The notes under the pieces were generated by a model. The model made no database searches, was not told the DNA's origin, and saw nothing but the letters and a program-made list of their open reading frames with translations. From Flaveria trinervia (Eukaryota > Streptophyta > Magnoliopsida > Asterales > Asteraceae): 64,000 nucleotides of DNA. Location: the NCBI GenBank assembly GCA_025506515.1, contig CM046451.1, forward strand, positions 40,014,595 to 40,078,594. The letters are read 5' to 3'. A program made the translations under genes and the position numbers. Position 1 is the stretch's first letter; each line of letters starts with the position of its first letter. This document shows, in pieces, positions 56,131 to 64,000 of this stretch.

Positions 56131-57103
56131 CTGGGGGATGATGAAAGTTGCACCTATCACATCTGGGGTGCGGACCCAGATACTCTCACCTGCCCTGGGT
56201 CACGGCCACAAAATTTCTGGTTGTGTTGGCCCTTTTCTCGAATTTCCCGGCACTCGACCGGCTCGTTTCCCTAACTTCTTTCCTTTTCTCTGCTCCCCTG
56301 TTCTCACCATCTCATCAGTTAGAGCGCCAGCCTTCCAATTGCGCTCTAAATAGTAGGAGCAGTTGCGGGTACCATTTCCTGGATTTGAGGCGCAAGTCCC
56401 CAAATATACCTCTCTATCCTTTTTGATTCCGGGGTGACCAGATGCGGAACCAATCTTGCTAGCTCGTGAAAACGATCAGTGTAAGCTGCGTGCCCAGCCC
56501 CCACCATAGCATGATTCCAGAACTCATGCTCAAGTTTTTGCAACTCGTTTAGAGGACAGTACTCCTTGGTGATTAGGGCTTTGAACTCATCCCATGACAT
56601 TTGCATAGCCGATTCTCTTCCCTTATCCTGAATCCGAGTGTTCCACCACGTTAGTGCCTTGCCCTGTAGTGAGCACGTGGCATACTTAATCTCGATTCTC
56701 TTGGTTTACAAGCCACAAATTCCTTGTATGAACATCCCCGTCTAGCATTCACAACCCCGGTCTCCTTAACAATTCCAATATCGTTACCGGCTGTACCACC
56801 ATTTCCGGTCTCTTGATTGCTTTCGTTCCCAATCGGGTTCCTGTTGTCCTCATTATCATTGCCACCATCCCCATGGGGGTGATAATTCTGAAGAGCATCG
56901 CTCACTTGGGCCACGATAGTCGGAATCAGTGCGGCCAACTGTTGAGCGATTAAGGCTGCCATATCAGCGTTTCCTGTTCCCGGAGTGACTTTGGTAGGAC
57001 CATCACTTGTTCTCCGTGCTCTACCTCTGCCTCTTCCTCTGCCTCTGCCTCTCGGGGCTTCATTTCTGCCATTGTTGTTGCGGGTAACTCTTCGAGGCGG
57101 CAT
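56131..57103 (-). pseudogene. Element K: gag
   Basis: Starts at ATG 57103 (MPPRRVTRNNNGRNEAPRG) with an Arg/Gly repeat (RGRGRGRGRGR) typical of these gag proteins, then NADMAALIAQQLAALIPTIV. A frameshift near 56690 leads into the Retrotrans_gag domain, 56606-56346: MSWDEFKALITKEYCPLNEL, HEFWNHAMVGAGHAAYTDRF, VTPESKRIERYIWGLAPQI. A stop at 56346 follows, and the link to the zinc knuckles is degraded. Confidence 0.85.
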
Positions 57104-57681
57104 GTTCTAATCATAAGAATAGTAAACGCATAAGTTTCAACCATTGCAGGACACATTATCCATGTCATATTAAGGCCTAACTTTCCGGTTAATGCCATAC
57201 TTATGGTTGTCACACATCGCTTACCAATCATGAAATTCTCACACCATGTATAGGTAACGTCCAAACAGTAGTCCATCATAATAATGGCATATCCATACAT
57301 GAAATCAAGTTTATTCTAGCGGAGGTTGTCTATTTCCTCCTCTCTCGAGGTCTCAGACATAACCTCCTCGGGGTAAATCCCAGTGTCTAAGGTCAAACGC
57401 AATAGCATGATCTATGAAGATCTCTTTGGGTTCAATACCAGGATTGATAAAACCACTCGGTGCACAGAGGGAAACCGAAGATCCAATACAAGCATCCCGT
57501 AATGAGTGAGCACAAGGGCTCCCTCACAGGGTGAAATGATCACAAAACAGATAGATAACCGAACAAGTAATGAGGATCACGTATGAGATATAAAATGCAC
57601 ACAGTCCTGGCATGCAAATCTACATGAAGGTTCCTAGGTTATAGTCTAGGTCAAGTGTATTGCCTAATTCTCTATAACCAA
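57104..57681 (-). other. Element K leader
   Basis: 578 bp between primer site and gag with no recognisable signal. Polypyrimidine blocks at about 57330-57350 are the only visible structure. Confidence 0.6.
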
Positions 57682-57695
57682 TGGCTCTGATACCA
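57682..57695 (-). promoter_or_regulatory. Element K primer-binding site
   Basis: Minus strand TGGTATCAGAGCCA, a 14-base match to the initiator tRNA-Met complement, three bases from the LTR. Confidence 0.95.
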
Positions 57696-57698
57696 GTC

Positions 57699-60277
57699 TG
57701 TCACACCCCCGCTAAGAGGGGAAACACGGGGATGTAACGAGACGGGAATCGTCATAACACATGGTAAGCGATAGAGATACAATAATAATAATGATGACAA
57801 GCGTGTCATGACAAAACCCGACAACAAGGGGACTTGTGTCGTGCTTAGTCAGTATTCATGACAACATAGCTATAAGCATAAATATGATATAAGATAAACA
57901 TAGATAACAACATTGAATGCAATTCCCACAACCCGGAACAAGTTACAAAGTGTAATGTTGTTTGAAACAGATACAACAATTGATTTCAAAATGACAAATT
58001 TAGCCCGGAAATGCATCCTAGGTTCTCAACTAAGGCAGCACACCTAGAACCTCAGCTAGCATGATCACCTGAAAAGATATGCTCAAAGTGGTCAACAAAA
58101 TGTTGGTGAGCTCGCAGGTTTAAAAGTAAATAAGTAATGATGCTGTATAAAGTTGTTGCAGAATACCGTGCATACAGTTATAAGCAAGCAAAATCACATG
58201 ACAAGAGCTTTACAACCAAACCTAAGACGTACACAAAGAATCTTGTCAGAATATATTCACCCAAGGCCCGTTCCTGGCTTTTGTTGGTACTAACTAGTAT
58301 ACCAACACGAGGGTGCGGGGTCAACCCAGTAGTACTACCAAGACCTATCCGTCTGTTCCCACGCTAGAGTTAAATGGTTGTAAGAAAGAACCATAAAGCA
58401 GACTCAAGCATGTATTAGATAAGTACCCACAAAACAGTAGCACGTTGATTCCAAGTATGTGAATTGTATGTATGGTGTACAACATAGAAAACGGGCGAGC
58501 AAACTTTTCCGCCATGTTTGTAAATGTTTGTAAAGTAGTATAAGCATAAAAAGGGGCCACAAAACTCACATGTTAAGTGGTAAGTATGAATGATCAAGAT
58601 TCCCAACAGTTGAATGCAATGAACAGTCAAACACCTATTGACAGTTATTGTTAAGCATTAATAACGTGTATAAAGCGTACAGTAATGTTTGGTCGGTTCG
58701 GGTTGTATCGGTTCAGTCGTGGGTAGCACACACACAAGCGGACACACGTATCAAATCTTATGTAGATCCAAGTACTAAGAGTAGTCGTCATTGCTTATGA
58801 CATCCGTGTAAAGATCTCATTGTTATGAAAGATAGCACTTGTTAAGTATTTGTAGTTCCAAATGGGTTGTCGATACTTGTAAAATGTGAGGTTGATTTCA
58901 ATTGAAATAGTATGTGCATGTTGATAGCATTGACTTTAATCTTTGTGGTCAAGCAATGACACTTTTACTGATGTTACCTTATCATCATCAGACGTTCAAG
59001 AGGAAATTCACACTCAACATCATCAGTCACACAACAGGACCAGACGCTCGACTCAACGCTCCATTCGTACAAATCAACCTTCAATCGTACAAATCAGCTT
59101 CATTGGCAAGATTGAACTTCAGTCGTACGACTGGCATTCAATCGTACCACAAAACACTCAATCGCATGACTTAACCTCCATACGCACGAATCAACATTCA
59201 TTCGTACGAATCAGCTTCATTCGTATGACTCAACCTTCATTCGTACGATTGGCCTTCAGTCGTGCGATACACGCACAGTTGCATGCATTTATTCACCCGC
59301 ATTGACTCAATCGCACACACTCATCCGCATTGACTCAATCACACACACATTCATTCGATCACACAACTCAGTCGCATGACATCCCTAGTCGCACGATTCA
59401 GACGCCCGAAAGACACAGTCGCATGACTCAATCGCACAACTCACCCAGTCGCACGGTTCAGTCGCATGACAGACCCAGTCGCCTGAACTGCAGGTTCGCG
59501 ACTGCTGAAGTGCAGAGCAGCCTTCGACTACCCCAAGCATGGGTTTTACACAACAACAACTTCCAGAATCACATAACGAACACACACGAACTAGAAGCAC
59601 ACGCAGAAAGTCATCACACGCACCCACATGACCTCTTGTGTTCGAGTGACCCGAACACCCAAAACCCTAGAAATGGACAACAGTAAAACGAGCAAGAAAT
59701 GCGCAACAAAGGTTGTCTACCTGCAAGGATGGGGTAGAATAAGTTGTAGGTGAAGTCTAAACGACAAAAACGTGACCAAACGGGGCGTTTTTGGTGCTAA
59801 GAGGAAGATGTGAAGTGGAGAAGAAGATGTGAAGTGGAGAAGAAGATGATGAAGAAGAAATTGGGAGAATGAAGAAAATGGCTGGGAATGGGGTTTTTAT
59901 ACCCATCCCAGGTTTGCAAGATGTCAATTTTAGTCCCTGCACTTATCCCCCGAGTTTCCAAAGTTTGCTTCAGTTGAAAACGACTTTAAAATGTCCGTTA
60001 TATTATGGTTAAAAGCGTGTTTAATGGTAATTGATAGCTTAAAATGGTTTTATTAATGACAATGGTTATAATTAAAAATGATATATTTGGTGGTAATGAT
60101 GATGAAATTATAAAAGGTTTATGCTTAGCACACATTCACGGAGGAAGTACATGCATAAGGGTAACAAAGCAGACATGATTCCTTAAAGCAGGAGTTCATG
60201 AAGAAGAGGAAGAATAACTAAAATAGTTCTATGGTAAATTATGTCGTTCAATGGACCTTAAGGTGACGGATGTCACA
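57699..60277 (-). repeat. Element K 5' LTR (2579 bp)
   Basis: Same ends as the 3' LTR. TATA box (minus strand) at 59892-59901. Compared with the left copy it has a short duplication at about 59810-59840 (GAAGATGTGAAGTGGAGAA). Confidence 0.95.
59050..59500. repeat. CAGTCGTACGACTG / CATTCGTACGAATG cluster in LTR K (right copy)
   Basis: The perfect 14-bp palindrome CAGTCGTACGACTG is at 59120-59133, CATTCGTACGAATC at about 59198 and CATTCGTACGATTGG at about 59239, with further CAGTCGCATGACT-type units to 59490. It lies about 400-850 bases downstream of the TATA box in the sense of K. Confidence 0.85.
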
Positions 60278-60282
60278 CCATG
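60278..60282. other. Right target-site duplication of K (CCATG)
   Basis: Exact copy of 49888-49892. Confidence 0.95.
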
Positions 60283-61419
60283 CGTCCAAATGGAGCATAT
60301 GCCCGAATAGTTCATACGCCTGAATGGTTCATGCGCCTAGGTGTTAAAGCAGTTAAGTGTTGGTTGATGCGCCTGCATAGTGATGAAGCACCCAAACCAG
60401 GCTCATGCGCCCAAATAGTATTGGTGCGCCTAAAGACTTGGAATTTATTACGAAATTTTTGGGAGTCTGTGCTATTAGGGTTTTGACCAAGGTTTGACTA
60501 GGCTTATTAATGCTTAGTTTTTATGCATGAATATGATTGTTTTATGATTGTTCCGTATTATTATATTATTACCATTAGGGTATGACTTTACGTGGTGTGT
60601 TTATTATCATAACGTAAAGTATTACTAATAATAAAGCGAAAGAGCAATGAAGAAGAGAAGTGAAACGTAAATAAAATGTTAACAAGTCTTGCAAGCTTAT
60701 ACAAGGTGCATAACCATGTTGTCGGTAGCTCAACTATGATGCAGGTTAGCTACCCTATTATGCAGACGGCCAGTCAATTGAGATTGGTGGACCTTTGCAG
60801 CGTACCGTAAGTGACTGGGCCGGCCTTGTATACAGTAATCAGAGCCCATTGAGGGATCAGAGGGCCCAGCACCAGTTTCCCCCGCGCATATAGTTTAGGG
60901 TATTGCTTATTGGTCCACATACACAGTGAAAGATAATTATAGAAGAGTACAGAATAAACAAGGCATACGGTAAAGAGAAGAAGCATTATGTGGTTGTATA
61001 GTTAATATGTGCTCATGTATAAAGAGATGAAATTTCATAAAAAGAGAATTTTCATATGTATACCTTACACAAAGCATTTTATTACTTTTAAAACTAGAAC
61101 TCACTTAGCAAAGCTGACTTTTATACATTTTCAGTTGGCAGGTAAACATTGTTGGGAATGGCACGAGGGTGAAACTTCTCGGCAGGGAAAGACTAACATC
61201 CATTCATAGTTGTTATTGTTGTTGTTGTTTTGTAATGCAAATAAACAATTCTTTTGTATTCGGTTCAACAATAGTGTCTTGCTCAACAACAGGGTTTTTA
61301 ATGAAATGAATGGCTTTTGTTAAAATAATTCCGCTGCTTAAGCTTGTAAATTTATAATGTTTAATGTATTTAATGTTGTGAATGACCAACTATGAGGTCT
61401 CCGGGAACGGGGCCTTACA
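60283..61419 (+). repeat. Element J 5' LTR, right piece
   Basis: Continues the LTR begun at 49348 and ends GGGGCCTTACA. ATGCGCC-type units continue to about 60430, so K inserted inside this repeat cluster. The remainder is AT-rich; frames at 60774-61209 are not conserved coding sequence. Confidence 0.85.
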
Positions 61420-61422
61420 ACT

Positions 61423-61435
61423 TGGTATGAGAGCC
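61423..61435 (+). promoter_or_regulatory. Element J primer-binding site (one mismatch)
   Basis: TGGTATGAGAGCC, one change from the initiator tRNA-Met complement, three bases after the LTR. Confidence 0.85.
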
Positions 61436-61733
61436 AAAGTATAAGAGAATTGGGTTAAATAATTTTTTAAAACCTAAACTTAAACTGAAAATGGGACAAC
61501 TGGAGGGGTGTTAGCCCGAGTAGCTACGTGCCATCAGGTATGTCTTTTCTTGATGATTAACCGGTGTTATGTGCGCATGCGATTTGATCTATGTGCTCTT
61601 AATAAATTTAGATACTCATTAAGTCAGGATAGGAAATGCTTGGGGTATGAAGAGTAAAGTAAGTGGCTAATCACAACTAGCCACTGTAGTTAGGGACTTA
61701 CTATACTTGACATAAACTGAGTTATTACCTTGA
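61436..61733 (+). other. Element J leader
   Basis: About 300 bp, non-coding; nothing recognised. Confidence 0.5.
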
Positions 61734-62900
61734 ATGATGGCCAGACAGAAATCTTCCAAGACTCCTAGAGGCAGAGGCCGTCCACGTGTGACTAGGAGTA
61801 GTGCTAAGGCTCCTGAGATGACCCATGGGAACCCTGAGGTTTATGGCCGGAGCGAAGAGAATGAGAATGCTAGCTTGAATGCCTCAGTTATGGAGCCGAT
61901 TGCTGATGAAGTACACCAGGTCATGCAAACAGTCTTACTGTCTGTGGTGACTGAAGTTATCAAGGTTGTGAGAAGCAACGAATAGGAGACTAGAAGGGGA
62001 TCAACGGGCAAGGGAACGAAAGGTTTGGACGAACAACTAGAGCCTGAGACCGTGTTGTCCGATAAGGAGAGGGATGATGTAGTAGGGGTAGCGACCTGAG
62101 GGTGCAGTTATGGGGCATTCCAAAGGTGTAAGCCCCCCAACATTTGATGGAAATGGCAATGCTACTGCCGCTCACCGCTCGGTGAGGGATATGGAGGCAG
62201 TCTTGAAGATCAGTGAGTGCCGCGACGACCAGAAGATGAAGTTCGCTACTCACTCTTAATTGATTTTAGCACTTTGTTGGTGGGACAATATTGTCCAAGC
62301 TGAGGGTGCCAGAGCCATCGAGAAAATGCAATGGAAGGAGTTTAAGCAGTTGGTGATCTAGGAATTTTGTCCTCATAGGGAACTTGATAAAATCGAGAGG
62401 GAGTTCTTGCAACTTCACACGGGAACCATGACCCACCTGCAGTACACCACAAAATTCAACGAGATGGCGAGGCTGGTGCTGGATTAGGTGACGCCGGTGT
62501 GAAGGAAGTTCAAGAGATACGTCCAGGGACTTCCTGCTGACATTCGCAGGCACCTGATTGCTGCTCAGCCAGGTACCTTTTGATCAGTAGTGGATTTTGG
62601 CGGGTAGATTGTATGATGAGCGAGAGGAGACTGGGGTGGAGGTGAAGAAGATGAGTGGGGATGGTAAGACCTGGAATGGGAATAGGTTTGAATGTTGTGG
62701 TCTCACTCCAAACAACAAGAAGATGAAGGTGGATGACCGTGGGGTGTCGTCAAGATCAGGGCTAAAAAAGTGTGGCAGATTTGGAAGGGAGCATACCGGT
62801 GAGTTTTGGATGAGAATAAATGTGTGCTTCAGTTGTGGCAAGCCTGGCCACATCGCTAGAGACTGTAAGGCGCTAGAGTGCTATAACTCTGGCGGGTAGG
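61734..62900 (+). pseudogene. Element J: gag with zinc knuckle
   Basis: Begins ATG 61734 (MMARQKSSKTPRGRGRPRVT). The basic N-terminus ends at a stop (61985). The Retrotrans_gag domain follows in other frames: a VLKISECRDDQKMKFATHS block at about 62195, WKEFKQLVI at 62335, REFLQLHTGTMTHLQYTTKF at about 62400, and YVQGLPADIRRHL at about 62520. The zinc knuckle CFSCGKPGHIARDC (about 62827-62868) is intact, and a second one right after it (CYNSGGxGHATKDC layout) has lost its second Cys and gained a stop. Confidence 0.85.
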
Positions 62901-63000
62901 GCCACGCGACCAAAGACTGTAGAAGCCGAGGGCGGAGAGCTCGAGAGCGAAGAAGAAGCCGGAGGAAGGAGGGTAGGGGGCAAGTGCTAGAGCTTACACC

Positions 63001-63345
63001 ATGACCCGGGAGGAAGCTAGAGCTGATCCTGATGTCGTGTCTGGTATGTTTCAAGTAAACCAAACTTGTGCCTCGGTATTGTTTGATTCTAGTGCTAGTA
63101 GGAGTTTTATTTCCACTACTTTCTGTGCTAAGTTGCCTATTAGTAGTAGAAATATCAGTGAACCATTCGATGTAGAAACTGCTATTGGTAAGTCCACCAG
63201 AATTATTGATGTGATAGAGGAATGTGCTATAGAACTAGAAGGTCATAGGTTGCTGCTATGTTACACGTGATGCCGCTAGGTGGATTTGATGTAGTACTAG
63301 GGATGGACTTGTTAGCAACCTATGACGCAAACATTGTATGTCACA
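63001..63345 (+). pseudogene. Element J: protease
   Basis: The active-site block reads ASVLFDSSASRSFISTTF: the Asp is present, but the Gly of the Asp-Ser/Thr-Gly triad is Ser. The flap-side block IDVIEECAIELEGHRL is seen, then a shift near 63260 into the LGGFDVVLGMDLLATYDAN-type end block (about 63270-63330). Confidence 0.85.
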
Positions 63346-64000
63346 AGAAGATGATTCGATTAGTTGCACCGATGGGAGTTTGGTTACGATTTATGGAGAT
63401 TGCATTACTGTGATCCCGAAGGTGATTTCGATGGCGGTGGCGGGGCAGTGCATGAAACGTGGATATAGTGCCTACTTGGCATACGTAAACGATGTGGATG
63501 CGTCAGTATCGCAATTATCTGAGGTACCAGTGGTCTGCGACTTTCTGGATGTATTCTCGGAAGACTTACCCGGCGTGCCACCGGATCGCGAGATTGAGAT
63601 CCAAATAGATTTGATACTCGGTGCTCAACCCGTTGCCAAAGCACCATATCGATTAGCTCGGACTAAGATGAAGGAACTCATGAGCCAAATGCAGGAGTTA
63701 AGGGATAAGGGATTCATTTGACCGAGTATCTCTCCGTGGGGTGATTCGGTATTGTTTGTAAAGAAAAAGGACGGAAGTATGCGAATGTGCATTGACTATC
63801 TAGAGCTGAACAAGTTGATGGTGAAGAATCGGTACCCGTTACCAAGGATTGATGACTTGTTGGAACAGCTCCAAGGTGCCAGTTGGTTCTCGAGAATAGA
63901 TCTATGGTCTGGCTACAATCAATTGAAGGTGAAGGAACAAGATATTCCTAAGACAGCTTTTCGTACGTGTTATGGACACTACGAGTTCCTCGTTATGTCT
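63346..64000 (+). pseudogene. Element J: reverse transcriptase, N-terminal part, window edge
   Basis: DFLDVFSEDLPGVPPDREIE (63538) opens the RT, followed by KAPYRLARTKMKELMSQMQE, a stop at 63719, VLFVKKKDGSMRMCIDYLEL, NRYPLPRIDDLLEQLQGASW and FRTCYGHYEFLVMS at the right edge. The catalytic box is outside the window. Nucleotide identity to the RT of I (reverse complement of 48900-49347) is evident along the overlap, so both belong to one family. Confidence 0.9.

Larger units (their letters stand above)
49893..60277 (-). mobile_element. Element K: full-length 10.4-kb Ty3/gypsy retrotransposon
   Basis: LTRs 49893-52456 (2564 bp) and 57699-60277 (2579 bp), exact TSD CCATG, primer site and the order gag, protease, RT, RNase H, integrase on the minus strand. 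The gag type, the integrase end (a KRSRIPIV type block, then a WERE motif) and the LTR start suggest the Tekay/Del group of chromovirus-like elements; I see no clear chromodomain. LTR divergence is about 5% by eye over the first 250 bases. Several frames are broken. Confidence 0.95.
49348..64000 (+). mobile_element. Element J: Ty3/gypsy retrotransposon, plus strand, runs off the window
   Basis: 5' LTR (49348-49892 plus 60283-61419, split by K), primer site, gag, protease and the first part of RT to the window edge. It is inserted in the RT of element I, a member of the same family in the opposite orientation. If intact, a copy of AAGAC should follow its 3' LTR. Confidence 0.85.

Noticed and set aside
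60774..61209. Possible host gene fragment with a hydrophobic N-terminus
   Set aside because: It lies wholly inside LTR J between clear LTR boundaries and matches no family I recognise.
1..64000. tRNA, rRNA or other RNA genes
   Set aside because: tRNA-like matches are only the primer-binding sites. I saw no cloverleaf or rRNA sequence.

Overview
The window contains no recognisable host gene. It is a thick nest of LTR retrotransposons from a plant nuclear genome. The pol sequences are plant Ty1/copia (Sirevirus-like and Tnt1/Tork-like) and plant Ty3/gypsy. The DNA is AT-rich, the primer-binding sites are complementary to initiator tRNA-Met, and target-site duplications (TSDs) are 5 bp. The envelope-like ORFs downstream of pol resemble those common in daisy-family (Asteraceae) genomes, so an Asteraceae genome is my best guess; this is inference from family resemblance, not a database result.

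Layout, with my own element letters. 1-1248: the 5' end of minus-strand copia element A (gag, primer site, LTR), inserted in the gag of minus-strand copia element B (1249-about 3000). About 3000-3980: unresolved LTR-like DNA. 3985-11204: plus-strand Sirevirus-like element D (protease to envelope-like region). 11207-12181: one LTR that ends D and also starts plus-strand element E. E is cut in gag at 13611 by minus-strand Tnt1-like element F (13612-35912, TSD CTATA). F is itself cut by minus-strand Sirevirus G (18092-32242, TSD GATAG/TATAG). E resumes at 35913 and is cut again in integrase at 38613 by H, a minus-strand relative of G. H carries a solo LTR (43290-44148, TSD TTTAT) and breaks off near 46812 against an inverted LTR end. 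46921-49347: minus-strand gypsy fragment I. I is interrupted in RT by plus-strand gypsy element J (49348 to beyond 64000), whose 5' LTR is interrupted by a full-length minus-strand gypsy element K (49893-60277, TSD CCATG, LTRs about 2.57 kb).

All coding regions carry stops, frameshifts or lost catalytic residues, so nothing here looks autonomous. By eye the LTR pairs differ by roughly 2% (G), 2-3% (F) and 5% (K), which agrees with the nesting order of F and G.

The structure that gene annotation does not explain is non-coding. Each LTR family carries its own cluster of short palindromes. In G and H the palindromes fill the LTR (in G also the leader) and the pol-envelope gap, and their two arms co-vary (CAGTCG/CGACTG, CAATCG/CGATTG, CATTCG/CGAATG). 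The same motifs recur in the LTRs of the unrelated gypsy element K. The second notable point is a candidate spliceosomal intron of about 140 bp, in the same place and phase in the envelope-like ORFs of both G and H.
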